Below are positions 17,073-29,077 of a stretch of DNA of 64,000 bases, piece after piece. Every line of letters begins with the position of its first letter. The stretch's first letter is position 1. The notes below the pieces were generated by a model that saw nothing but the letters and a program-made list of their open reading frames with translations, was not told where the DNA came from and searched no databases. The translations under genes and the position numbers were made by a program. This DNA is from Ga0077555 sp964500805 (GTDB taxonomy: Bacteria; Pseudomonadota; Alphaproteobacteria; Rhizobiales; Hyphomicrobiaceae): contig CAZCQH010000001.1 of the NCBI GenBank assembly GCA_964500805.1, positions 175,567-239,566 on the forward strand. The letters are read 5' to 3'.

Positions 17073-18242
17073 CTACGACTGACTCGCCGTTTGCAACCGC
17101 GCCCTGATCTCGGATGATGACGTGTCGAGCCGGAACCGATGCTCCGGAATTTCCGTCAAAAGACCGTCGTAGCGGCTCGGAACGACAATATTGCCCAACT
17201 TGCGGAGGCGGCCGGCAGCATCGATGCGGACCGCAACCAGGAAGCTCGCTCCGGACCGGCCGATCTCCTCGAGTGCTGCATGCATGCGATCCTCATCATT
17301 GCCGTAATATTTGGGGGCAAAGAGCCGCTCCGCCGTATCGGCTCCGATCACGAATGTGCTCTTTGGATAAACCCTGGATTTCTCGAGGAATGTCGCCGCA
17401 CGTGTCAGCTCCACCGGCGCCGTCCACGAGAATTGCGCAAGCCGTTGCCGGATCGTGTCACTGGCGAGAGGCGGCTTGTCGACGTTGGTCACCGAGAGCT
17501 CGAATGACAGGGGCTGCTGCCTGATTTCTTCGGCGACGCGCGCCATCGATACATGTCCTCGGTGCACCGGATTGAAGGACCCGGGCAGCAGCAAGGACGG
17601 AGGCGAGGCAGCGAGTATCAACTGACCATCCGGCATGGCAGTGACGCGACTGACATCGCCGCCGATGAGGCGATCGATCGAGTCGCTCGCTGCAACGACA
17701 AGGTCGGTGAACGGCTCATCCGCCTCGAGCAGGCTCTGCGGCGATGGCGCCGCAACTCCGCAGCCGCGTGCGAGCGACAGCACGATCGCGCGTGCGACTA
17801 GGTCCTCCTCCGCAGCCCGATCGCGTCGGCCTTTGGCCAAGACTGCCGTGCCGTGCACGATACCGGCCGCGCTCGCCACCGCAATGTGAAAGCGATGCTC
17901 GCCTTTCCTTGGACGGTCGCTCACCAATGCCGCCGTTGCTCCGAGCCCGACAACATCGGAACCCGCCGGTGCCAACCTGGCAGCGTGCTGCCGTGCACGT
18001 CGCGCCATGGCGATCGCGGTGTCGGCGCTGCAGGCCTGCGCCGGTGCAAAGCCCAGATAGGTCTTCAGGGCGTGCTCATCGTAAGGAACCTGGGCCTCCA
18101 GCAGCAGGCGCGAGCCGCCGGGAACGCGCAGCAACTCACCGATCGCCCCGCTGCCGCCACCCGTAATGGCCAACGCCGCCTTGCGACCCGACGCATGCAC
18201 GGCGGAGATCAATTGGTGCCATTCAAGGTCCGTCGCGCTCAT
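17073..18242 (-). CDS. Fusion: CinA C-terminal-like domain + NadD-like nucleotidyltransferase
   Basis: A 389-residue cytoplasmic protein with two domains. Residues 15-165 resemble the CinA C-terminal (NMN deamidase, PncC-like) fold: AITGGGSGAIGELLRVPGGSR, then EAQVPYDEHAL. The second domain (about 215-389) is a nucleotidylyltransferase with GSFNPVHRGH at residues 221-230 (the HxGH signature) and a final SSSEIR at 375-380, matching the NadD ISSTxxR motif. In PncC the catalytic serine precedes CTGG; here the aligned residues read ALAITGG, so that serine appears to be Ala. The whole order recalls an uncharacterised plant protein family. A role in pyridine-nucleotide metabolism is inferred only. 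Confidence 0.8.
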   Translation of the reverse strand: MSATDLEWHQLISAVHASGRKAALAITGGGSGAIGELLRVPGGSRLLLEAQVPYDEHALKTYLGFAPAQACSADTAIAMARRARQHAARLAPAGSDVVGLGATAALVSDRPRKGEHRFHIAVASAAGIVHGTAVLAKGRRDRAAEEDLVARAIVLSLARGCGVAAPSPQSLLEADEPFTDLVVAASDSIDRLIGGDVSRVTAMPDGQLILAASPPSLLLPGSFNPVHRGHVSMARVAEEIRQQPLSFELSVTNVDKPPLASDTIRQRLAQFSWTAPVELTRAATFLEKSRVYPKSTFVIGADTAERLFAPKYYGNDEDRMHAALEEIGRSGASFLVAVRIDAAGRLRKLGNIVVPSRYDGLLTEIPEHRFRLDTSSSEIRARLQTASQS

Positions 18243-18424
18243 GCGGCGTGCGATCCGAAGCTGAGACTTGCGTGCAAACGGTGAAAGACATGCCTTGCGG
18301 AGTCAACACTGCTTGGCCCACCGATCTCTTCGCGCCTACCTCCTATGCTGAGCCCAGCAGCTTCCCCTGCCCAATTATCTCCTGCATGATGTCGCGACAA
18401 GCGGACAGCAGGAGATCGAGAGCC

Positions 18425-19297
18425 ATGTCATCACGTTGGAGCGGACGACGCGCGCGGTTCAGAAGTGTCATCAATGGGACCAAGTGCGTGCACCCGGCCT
18501 CGGTCCATGATCCGCTCGGCGGGCGGATCGCACAGGATCTGGGCTTCGAGGTCGGCATGTTTTCGGGCTCGCTGGCCTCGCTGACGGTGCTCGGCTCGCC
18601 GGACCTGATCACGCTCACGCTGACGGAGTTTGCCGAGCAGGCGCACCGCATCATGCGGGCCGCCGATCTGTCTCTCATGTGCGATGCCGACCACGGGTAC
18701 GGCAATGCCCTGAGCGTGATGCGCACCGTGGAAGAGCTGGAAACAGCCGGCGTCTCCGGTCTCTCGATCGAGGACACGGACCTACCACAGCCCTATGGTC
18801 TCGGTGAGAAACAGCGAATGCTCCCGGTCGAGGAGGGCATCGGCAAGATGAAGGCGGCGCTCGCGGCACGCCGCGACGCAGATCTCGTCATTGCAGGCCG
18901 TACCAGCGCGCCGCAGATCGCCGGCATCGACGAGGCGATCAAGCGCGCCAAAGCCTACGCTGCGACAGGTGTTGATGCGATTTTTCTCGTCGGCATGAAA
19001 TCCCGTGCCGAACTGGAGGCCGTCGCAGCCGCCAACATCGGCAAGCCGTTGATCTTGGGTGGCACGACGGGCGAGCTTGCCGACCGGGAGTATCTGGCGT
19101 CGAAAGGCGTCCGGGTCGCCTTGCAGGGGCATCAGCAGATCGCAGCCGCTGCGCAGGCAATCTACACAACGCTCAAGCACCTGCGTGACGGCGGAAAGCC
19201 GGCGGACCTGAAGGGCATCGCCTCGCCCGAGCTCATGCGCCAGCTGATGCGCGGCGCCGACTACGACAAGTGGTCGAAGGAGTTCCTCGGCGGGTGA
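18425..19297 (+). CDS. Isocitrate lyase/PEP mutase superfamily protein (oxaloacetate decarboxylase type)
   Basis: A 290-residue TIM-barrel enzyme. It has CVHPASVHDPLGGRIA at the start, the MFSGSLASLTVLGSPD block, the metal-binding CDADHGYGNA motif, and GLSIEDTDLP. These fit the Mg-dependent oxaloacetate decarboxylase subgroup (PA4872-like) better than true isocitrate lyase, whose KKCGH active-site motif is missing. It would convert oxaloacetate to pyruvate and CO2. The ATG at 18425 has AGGAGA upstream; a longer frame to 18248 has no family similarity. It is divergent from the CinA-C/NadD fusion gene. Confidence 0.85.
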   Translation: MSSRWSGRRARFRSVINGTKCVHPASVHDPLGGRIAQDLGFEVGMFSGSLASLTVLGSPDLITLTLTEFAEQAHRIMRAADLSLMCDADHGYGNALSVMRTVEELETAGVSGLSIEDTDLPQPYGLGEKQRMLPVEEGIGKMKAALAARRDADLVIAGRTSAPQIAGIDEAIKRAKAYAATGVDAIFLVGMKSRAELEAVAAANIGKPLILGGTTGELADREYLASKGVRVALQGHQQIAAAAQAIYTTLKHLRDGGKPADLKGIASPELMRQLMRGADYDKWSKEFLGG

Positions 19298-19328
19298 GCG
19301 ACGCACGCGGCTGCGCCGACTGCAATCC

Positions 19329-20114
19329 TCACAGCGGCTGACCGGAGAAGGTGGGAACAACCGAGCAGCGCACCTGCTTCGCCTTGAGGCGCTGGCACAT
19401 GCGCTGCGCCTCCTCCTTGGTCTCCACGGGGCCTGCGATCAGCTGGAAGATGCCGGGCTCGGCCGTCCCTTCGACAAACCGTGGCTCGAGCGATTTCAGC
19501 TGACGGCTGTTCTGGTCCTGGATCAGCTGCCAGCTCAACCGGATCGCATCGACCGACGGCCCTGTCGCCAACAGAAGACCGACCGGCGCACCTTTCTCCT
19601 TCGGCTCACTCGGCCGGTTCAGCGCGACGGAGGCAATGGCCTTGGCGGGCGCTGGCATCCGCTCAGCGACGTTCCCCTCGACCGCATCGCCAGCCAGGAC
19701 CTGACCGGACCGATCTGGAGGCGCAACCGTCGTCTGGAACGCAGCCGGCGCTGCCGCGACAGGCGTTGCCTCACTCTTCCGCGCCGCCTCGAGGGCCGCA
19801 ACGCGCGCCTCGAGCTCGGCCGAGCGCTTGGCATCGGCCGCCTTCTGCTGCTTGAGCGAGGCAAGCTCGCCCTCGATCTTCCCGAGCGCCTTCTTGACCT
19901 CGCCCAGTTCGGCCAGGGCCCGCGACATGGCTCTCTGCCCTCGATTGCTCTCGGGCGTGCTTTCGGCGGGCCCGAGGATCAATCCGGAAGCGATATCTGG
20001 CCTGACGGCCAGCAGTGCGAGGTAGCCGAGCGCCAGCGCAGCGAGCATTGCCCAGACGCTGAGGTAAATCAGCGACCGGCCCGAAGCCGGCGGGGTGTGA
20101 AGATGTTCGCTCAC
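19329..20114 (-). CDS. SPOR-domain membrane protein with coiled coil
   Basis: A 261-residue single-pass protein: short cytoplasmic N terminus, a transmembrane helix around residues 14-37, a coiled coil around 65-115 rich in Ala, Lys and Glu, an Ala/Pro linker, and a C-terminal SPOR-like unit (LIAGPVETKEEAQRMCQRLKAKQVRCSVVP). SPOR domains bind glycan strands lacking stem peptides at the division site, so it is probably an envelope or septum protein. The start is GTG 20114 with GGAGGT nine bases upstream. It is transcribed away from glmU, with a 335-bp interval. Confidence 0.75.
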   Translation of the reverse strand: MSEHLHTPPASGRSLIYLSVWAMLAALALGYLALLAVRPDIASGLILGPAESTPESNRGQRAMSRALAELGEVKKALGKIEGELASLKQQKAADAKRSAELEARVAALEAARKSEATPVAAAPAAFQTTVAPPDRSGQVLAGDAVEGNVAERMPAPAKAIASVALNRPSEPKEKGAPVGLLLATGPSVDAIRLSWQLIQDQNSRQLKSLEPRFVEGTAEPGIFQLIAGPVETKEEAQRMCQRLKAKQVRCSVVPTFSGQPL

Positions 20115-20449
20115 GACGAGGCGACCTCCAGAATCGGTGTCGTGTGGTGGAAAGGTGCGATTGCCCGCGCTGGCCGGTCAACGCAGAAAGCCTGCGCTCG
20201 AGCCTTCTCTGTGGATACGTTCCGCATCGTTGCGAAATCTTCACGGGTCCTGCGGGTCATCCCACCATCGACGACAGACTGTCGCACGCCCGGACCGCCA
20301 CGCTTCCGGCCCAATGCTTGCTAATACAGCCCCAATCAGCGAAGAATCTCGCGGGTGTGACAACGGATTGCTCCGGCCGGGCGGCGGCCGGACATTCGGC
20401 ACACAAGGTGCAGTCGACGCGTTCACTGTCACGAGTTGCAGGATCCAAA
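20115..20449. other. 335-bp divergent interval upstream of glmU
   Basis: This is the divergent promoter region of the SPOR gene and glmU. No -35/-10 pair, riboswitch or repeat is convincing. The frame of glmU stays open over this stretch, but there is no homology upstream of ATG 20450. Confidence 0.4.
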
Positions 20450-21841
20450 ATGACCGAACCGTTGCTCGCCCTAGTGCTTGCAGCCGGCAAAGGGACCCGC
20501 ATGCGGTCCAGCAAGCCCAAGGTCCTGCATGCCATCGCCGGCTTGCCGATGCTGGGCCACGTGCTTCGAACAGCAATGGCCGCTGGCGCCGAGAAACACG
20601 TCGTCGTTGTCGGTCCGCAGATGGACGAGGTGGCCGACGAGGCGCGGCTTCACGCACCGGGCGCCGAGGTGTTTGTCCAGGACAACCAGCTCGGGACCGC
20701 TGATGCCGTTCAGGCGGCGCGCGCTGCCGTTGCCGCCCACAAGGGCCACGTGATTGTGCTATTTGCGGACACACCGCTGTTCCGTCCCGGGACATTGACC
20801 GCCGTACGTCGGTCGCTCGCCGCAGGCGCAGCCATCACGGTGGTGGGCTTCGAGGCAACCGATCCGACCAACTACGGGCGTCTCATCAAGGACGCATCGG
20901 GCGCGCTCGTCGCCATCCGCGAGCACAAGGACGCCAGTGATGCCGAACGGGCCCTTAAGCTCTGCAACGCCGGCGTCATGGGATTCGAGGCAGCCCACAT
21001 GCTGGCCGTTCTGGACAAGATCGGCAGCAACAACTCCAACAAGGAATTCTATCTCACCGACGCGGTTGCGATAGCCCGAGGCATGGGACTGCAAACTGAC
21101 GTCATCGTCTGCCCGGAGGACGAGGTTCTGGGCGTAAACTCGCGCGACCAACTCGCAGAGGCAGAGGCGATCTGGCAAGCGCGCCGGCGCCGCGAGGTGA
21201 TGCTCGAGGGGGCAACTCTGATCGCGCCCGAAACGGTGTGGTTCTCGTGCGACACGGTCATCGGTCGCGACGTGCTGATCGAACCCAATGTGTTCTTCGG
21301 CCGCGGCGTCGTGGTCGAGGACGGCGTTCATATCAAAGCCAACACGCACATGGATGGCTCCGACGGCAAGAGCCAGCAGGGCGTGCGTATCCGAAGCGGT
21401 GCCGAGGTCGGACCTTTCGCGCGCCTGAGGCCCGGCGCCGATATCGGCCCGGACGTGCACATCGGCAATTTCGTCGAGGTCAAGAACGCCAAGCTCGAGA
21501 CGGGTGCCAAGGCCAACCATCTCGCCTACATCGGCGACGGCCGGGTCGGGGCCAAGGCGAACATTGGCGCGGGCACGATCTTTTGCAACTACGATGGCTT
21601 CTTCAAGCACACGACCGACATCGGAGAGGGCGCCTTCATCGGTTCCAATACCTCGCTGGTTGCCCCAGTGAAGATCGGCGCGGGCGCCTACGTCGGTTCA
21701 GGCAGCATCATCACCAAGGACGTGTCGCCCGACGCACTGGCGCTCGAGCGGGCGACACAGGAGGAGCGGCCGGGCTGGGCAGCCAAGTTCCGCACCATGA
21801 TGCAGCGGCGCAAGTCGGAGAAGACGAAGCCCAAATCTTAA
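20450..21841 (+). CDS. glmU: Bifunctional GlmU: GlcN-1-P acetyltransferase / GlcNAc-1-P uridyltransferase
   Basis: GlmU acetylates glucosamine-1-phosphate and then couples it to UTP, giving UDP-GlcNAc for peptidoglycan and lipopolysaccharide. The N-terminal pyrophosphorylase has LAAGKGTRMRSSKPKVLH (residues 8-25). The C-terminal left-handed beta-helix holds KANHLAYIGDGRVG with the catalytic histidine, and CNYDGFFKHTT for acetyl-CoA binding. At 463 residues the length is normal. The start ATG 20450 is preceded by CAGGA. It is followed 146 bp later by glmS, which makes the substrate pool for it, so a metabolic operon is likely. Confidence 0.96.
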   Translation: MTEPLLALVLAAGKGTRMRSSKPKVLHAIAGLPMLGHVLRTAMAAGAEKHVVVVGPQMDEVADEARLHAPGAEVFVQDNQLGTADAVQAARAAVAAHKGHVIVLFADTPLFRPGTLTAVRRSLAAGAAITVVGFEATDPTNYGRLIKDASGALVAIREHKDASDAERALKLCNAGVMGFEAAHMLAVLDKIGSNNSNKEFYLTDAVAIARGMGLQTDVIVCPEDEVLGVNSRDQLAEAEAIWQARRRREVMLEGATLIAPETVWFSCDTVIGRDVLIEPNVFFGRGVVVEDGVHIKANTHMDGSDGKSQQGVRIRSGAEVGPFARLRPGADIGPDVHIGNFVEVKNAKLETGAKANHLAYIGDGRVGAKANIGAGTIFCNYDGFFKHTTDIGEGAFIGSNTSLVAPVKIGAGAYVGSGSIITKDVSPDALALERATQEERPGWAAKFRTMMQRRKSEKTKPKS

Positions 21842-21987
21842 CCACGTTGCGGGCGCAGATCACACGATCGGCGCAACCCTCGGTTACAGGAATTGACTTG
21901 AGCACGGCCTGCTTCTTGCACACTTTGCCCCGCAATTGATTCGCAATCGGCAAGGTCCGAGGCGCAAGGCGGAACGAGGACGAGATC

Positions 21988-23808
<1,821 letters not shown>

Positions 23809-23914
23809 TGCTCGATCCCAGGTGAAAACGCTTAGCCGTTGAATTGCCTCATTCAACTGTTGCTCTTACAGTGCGCGAAACGGGGGTGCTGCGCGTTCAA
23901 GAACGGTTGGGACA

Positions 23915-25147
23915 ATGCTCATGGCTCGCGTTGGGACGACGCTGGCTTTCATATTCGTCACTGCAGCAGGAATCGTAGTGGGGGCTAGCACGGTTCTCGC
24001 GCAGGCGACGACGCCGGCGGCTGCCGACGCTCAGGAGAGCACGGCAGCGACACCGAAAAAAAAGACCTCGTCAAGATCGAAGGGCGCCGACGACGGCAAG
24101 TCAACGGCGAAATCTCAGCCGCAGCCCGCTGCGATTGAGAAGTCGCTGGAGACGGCCCAGAAGTCGCTCGACGCCGGCAAGGCTGACGTTGCCATCAATC
24201 AGGTCAACGCGCTGATTGCCAATGGCGGCCTCGATGCGCGTTCGGTCGCGCGCGCACTCGCCATTCGCGGCCATGCACACAAGAAGCAGGGCAAACCCGC
24301 TCAAGCCATCGCCGATCTGCAGAGCGCGCTCTACCTGCGCAACGGCTTGAATGACGCCGAGCGCGCCGCAGCCTCCCAAGCACGCAGCGAAGCCTATCGT
24401 GAAGCTGGCCTTGCCGAGCCCAAATCGTCAAGTGGTGCCGCTGCCGCTCAGGCAGAGCCCGCGACTCCGGCGAAAGCGGCAACGGCCGCGGCTCCGAAAC
24501 CGGCCGCCGGCGCAGCAAGAACTGCTGAGGTTCCAGCCAAGGAAGAGAGGTCGACGCCGATCTCGACGGCTGCCGTGCCGGCACCACAGCGTCCGGTACC
24601 GGAGCAACCCAAGACCTCTGCAAGCGAGAGCGGCAGTGGCGGTATAGGTGGTTTCTTCTCGAACTTGTTCGGCGGATCGCAGTCGCAGCCTGCCACACCT
24701 GCCGCGCCGGCGATTAAGCCGCCATCTGAAGCTGCCGTCTCATCATGGTCGGACCGCGCACCTGGGACCGAGTCAAAAGCGTCGGCAAAACCGCCTTCGG
24801 CTCGCCCTGAATCGGGGGCCGCTAAGCTGGCCGCCGCCGCCCCCGCATCTACGACAGCGAAAGGCAAGGAAGCAGCGGCTCAAGCTGCGCCGGGTGCTGG
24901 GGGCTTCAAGTTGGAGCTGGCGTCGGTGCGCAGTCGCGCGGAAGCTCAGCGCGCGGCGGAGAAGGTCCGCAAAGAGCACGCCGATATCATCGGTCAGCGC
25001 AAGTACAGCATTGTCGAGACCACATTCGGCAATATGGGAACATTCTACCGTGCCCAGTTTGGTCCTTATCCCGAATCGGTCGAGCCGACCGCGCTCTGCT
25101 CGACGCTGAGATCCAAGGGCCTCGACTGTCAGGTGCTGCCCAATTAA
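23915..25147 (+). CDS. Exported SPOR-domain protein with TPR-like region
   Basis: A 410-residue secreted or anchored protein. Residues 1-30 form a signal peptide or membrane anchor (TTLAFIFVTAAGIVVGAS). Then come a low-complexity Thr/Ala/Lys stretch with KKKTSSRSK, a TPR-like part around 70-160 (SLETAQKSLDAGKADVAINQ, KKQGKPAQAIADLQSAL), a long Ala/Pro linker with a GGIGGFFSNLFGG segment, and a final SPOR domain (FKLELASVRSRAEAQRAAEKVRKEH to QVLPN). It is 106 bp downstream of glmS in the same direction. With the other SPOR gene upstream of glmU, the amino-sugar genes are flanked by two glycan-binding proteins. Division or envelope role inferred. Confidence 0.72.
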   Translation: MLMARVGTTLAFIFVTAAGIVVGASTVLAQATTPAAADAQESTAATPKKKTSSRSKGADDGKSTAKSQPQPAAIEKSLETAQKSLDAGKADVAINQVNALIANGGLDARSVARALAIRGHAHKKQGKPAQAIADLQSALYLRNGLNDAERAAASQARSEAYREAGLAEPKSSSGAAAAQAEPATPAKAATAAAPKPAAGAARTAEVPAKEERSTPISTAAVPAPQRPVPEQPKTSASESGSGGIGGFFSNLFGGSQSQPATPAAPAIKPPSEAAVSSWSDRAPGTESKASAKPPSARPESGAAKLAAAAPASTTAKGKEAAAQAAPGAGGFKLELASVRSRAEAQRAAEKVRKEHADIIGQRKYSIVETTFGNMGTFYRAQFGPYPESVEPTALCSTLRSKGLDCQVLPN

Positions 25148-25270
25148 GCAGCGATTTGGACCCACATCGCTGAACAGCGTGATCACCGTTGTCCAGAGGC
25201 AGCACCTCTAGTAGAGGTGGCGCGTCGCGGGTCGCACGCTCGGCCGGCGGAGGTAGCGGGCACCATGTGA

Positions 25271-26077
25271 ATGCAGGATACCCCCAAGCATCGGCCGGAA
25301 CAGGCCTTCCCGGTGACGCCGGATGCCATTCAGCGGCTTGCCGAGGCCGCGCCCGACGAGCCACACCGCGTCGGGCTCGGAACCAGGTTTCGAAATTATT
25401 TTCTGACCGGTCTGGTCGTCGTCGGTCCGGTGACGATCACTCTGTACATCACCTGGTACGTCATCAGTGCTTTCGATAACTGGGTGAAGCCTTACATCCC
25501 GCGGATCTACAATCCGGATAGCTACTTGCCCTTCGCTGTCCCGGGCGCCGGCCTGCTGATCGCGATCGCCATGCTGACGATGATCGGCGCGCTGGCGGCC
25601 AACTTGCTCGGTCGCACACTGATCAGCACCGGTGAGATGATGCTCGATCGCATGCCGATCGTGCGCAATGTCTATCGCGCGGTGAAGCAGATATTCGAGT
25701 CGGTGGTGCCGAAATCGGGCGCTGAGAACCCGTTCCAGAAGGTGGCGGTGATGGAGTTCCCGTCGCCCGGCATCTATGCGCTGGTATTCATCACGGGCGC
25801 TGCCGCCACTGAGATTGCCAAAGTCGCGCCCGGCGAAGATCTGATCGCCGTATTCATGCCGACGCACTTGATGCCGCCGTCCGGGTTTACTGTTTTCGTG
25901 CCGCGCAACAGGGTGACCCAGCTCGATATGACGGTTGAGGACGCGGCCAAGATCATTCTCTCCGCGGGCATGGTGACGCCGGATACCCAAGCCAAGCTGA
26001 AGCAGCTGGCTGAGGCGGCCAAAGCGGCAAGGTCGAGAGCGCCAAAGGAGCGCAGCTCAAAGATCGCGGCTGGATGA
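25271..26077 (+). CDS. DUF502 family membrane protein
   Basis: A 268-residue integral membrane protein of the DUF502 family. A first helix (FLTGLVVVGPVTITLYITWYVI, about 35-57) and a second (AGLLIAIAMLTMIGALAANLLG, about 90-112) are followed by a conserved soluble part with IVRNVYRAVKQIFESV, VMEFPSPGIYALVFITG and VFMPTHLMPPSGF. The family function is unknown in detail. The basic Ser/Lys-rich tail looks disordered. It follows the SPOR gene by 123 bp and precedes a monooxygenase by 55 bp, but its function does not tie it to either. Confidence 0.87.
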   Translation: MQDTPKHRPEQAFPVTPDAIQRLAEAAPDEPHRVGLGTRFRNYFLTGLVVVGPVTITLYITWYVISAFDNWVKPYIPRIYNPDSYLPFAVPGAGLLIAIAMLTMIGALAANLLGRTLISTGEMMLDRMPIVRNVYRAVKQIFESVVPKSGAENPFQKVAVMEFPSPGIYALVFITGAAATEIAKVAPGEDLIAVFMPTHLMPPSGFTVFVPRNRVTQLDMTVEDAAKIILSAGMVTPDTQAKLKQLAEAAKAARSRAPKERSSKIAAG

Positions 26078-26132
26078 ATTGTCCGCACAAGCTAAAATCA
26101 ATCGGCTGGAATGGACTTGAGGATGGGGCCAA

Positions 26133-27770
<1,638 letters not shown>

Positions 27771-27774
27771 CCGC

Positions 27775-28782
27775 TCACGCCTTCTTGTCCTCTGCAGGAG
27801 CATCCGTAGCAAACAGCTCCGTCGAGAGATAGCGCTCGGCCGACGACGGCGCGAAGGTGACGATGGTCTTGCCCTCCATGTCCGGGCGCGCTGCAATGGT
27901 CAGCGATGCAGCAAGATTGGCGCCCGTCGAGATGCCGCCCGGGATGCCTTCGAGCCGCGCGAGAAGCCGCGCTACCTCGAACGACATGTCGTTCGGCACC
28001 TTCACCACCTCGTCGATGAGATCGCGGTCGAGAATTGACGGCACGAACCCCGCACCAATGCCTTGGATCTTGTGCGGAGACGGCTCGCCACCCGATAGCA
28101 CCGGGCTCGCCGACGGCTCCACCGCGATCACCTTCAGTTCAGGTTTACGCTCCTTCAGCACGCGGCCGCAGCCCGTGAGCGTGCCGCCTGTGCCGACCCC
28201 GATCACCAGCGCATCGATGCGCCCACCGGTATCATTCCAGATTTCCTCGGCGGTCGTTTTCTCGTGAATGAGCGGATTTGCCGGATTATCGAATTGCGCC
28301 GGCGAAACGGCATCCGGTAGCGACTCGATGATCTCCTCTGCACGCGCTATGGCGCCCTTCATCCCCTTATCGCGCGGGGTAAGCTCGAGCTCCGCGCCGA
28401 GGTACGCGAGTATGCGGCGACGCTCGATAGACATGCTGTCCGGCATGACCAGAATCAGCCGGTAACGCCGCGCCGCGGCGACGAAGGCAAGGCCGATGCC
28501 CGTGTTCCCCGAAGTCGGCTCCACCAGCACCGTGCCGGGTTTCAGCCGTCCGGATGCCTCGAGTGCATCGATCATCGCGACCCCGATCCGATCCTTCACA
28601 GACGAGAGCGGATTGAAGAACTCGCATTTCAGGAGAATTTCGGCCTTGGCATTGGCGGCGACGGCCAGCCGGCTCAAGCGCACCAGCGGCGTGTTGGCAA
28701 TTGTCTCCGTCACGTCGTTGTAGACACGACCCCGCCCAGGCGTGCCAAGGGCTTTAAGGGTTTTGATGGCGGGAGTGCTCAT
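27775..28782 (-). CDS. cysK: Cysteine synthase A (O-acetylserine sulfhydrylase)
   Basis: A PLP enzyme of 335 residues that makes cysteine from O-acetylserine and sulfide. Lys63 in NPLSSVKDRIG forms the Schiff base, and TSGNTGIGLAF binds the phosphate. GTGGTLTGCG and PHKIQGIGAGFVP are the further conserved blocks. The ATG at 28782 has AAGGACAG upstream; a first ATG five codons earlier lacks this. It stands alone, convergent with the monooxygenase and divergent from the Clp_N protein gene. Cystathionine beta-synthase or an isozyme such as CysM is less likely given the block around residue 220. Confidence 0.93.
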   Translation of the reverse strand: MSTPAIKTLKALGTPGRGRVYNDVTETIANTPLVRLSRLAVAANAKAEILLKCEFFNPLSSVKDRIGVAMIDALEASGRLKPGTVLVEPTSGNTGIGLAFVAAARRYRLILVMPDSMSIERRRILAYLGAELELTPRDKGMKGAIARAEEIIESLPDAVSPAQFDNPANPLIHEKTTAEEIWNDTGGRIDALVIGVGTGGTLTGCGRVLKERKPELKVIAVEPSASPVLSGGEPSPHKIQGIGAGFVPSILDRDLIDEVVKVPNDMSFEVARLLARLEGIPGGISTGANLAASLTIAARPDMEGKTIVTFAPSSAERYLSTELFATDAPAEDKKA

Positions 28783-29077
28783 GACGCTGTCCTTCATTCA
28801 TCGCGCCCCAATGCGGTCCAGGAACCGCACTTTCTATCCTCATGAGGAGAGGGGCCTGTCTGAACGCCATAATCTTCAACTATGGCATGGCAAGGCCAGC
28901 AGACTCTGCGCATGGCAGTTGATCCGAGAGTTCTGCACTGAGCAGGCCCGTCAATGCCTTGCCATTACGCGGTGACTGGGGGTAGCGATGCAAAGGGAAA
29001 GGAGGCGCTGAAATTTCGCCGTGACGACCGCCTAGGATGAGGGACGCTTGGCGAGGGTGCGGGGAACAGCGATCAGA
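28783..29077. other. Divergent interval between cysK and the Clp_N gene
   Basis: It contains a small palindrome, TCCTCATGAGGA, around 28840, and no gene. The frame of the Clp_N protein opens with TTG at 29048, but ATG 29078 is preferred. Confidence 0.4.

Noticed and set aside
21842..21987. glmS ribozyme or riboswitch upstream of glmS
   Set aside because: The interval is short and shows none of the conserved core; the known class is from Gram-positive bacteria.
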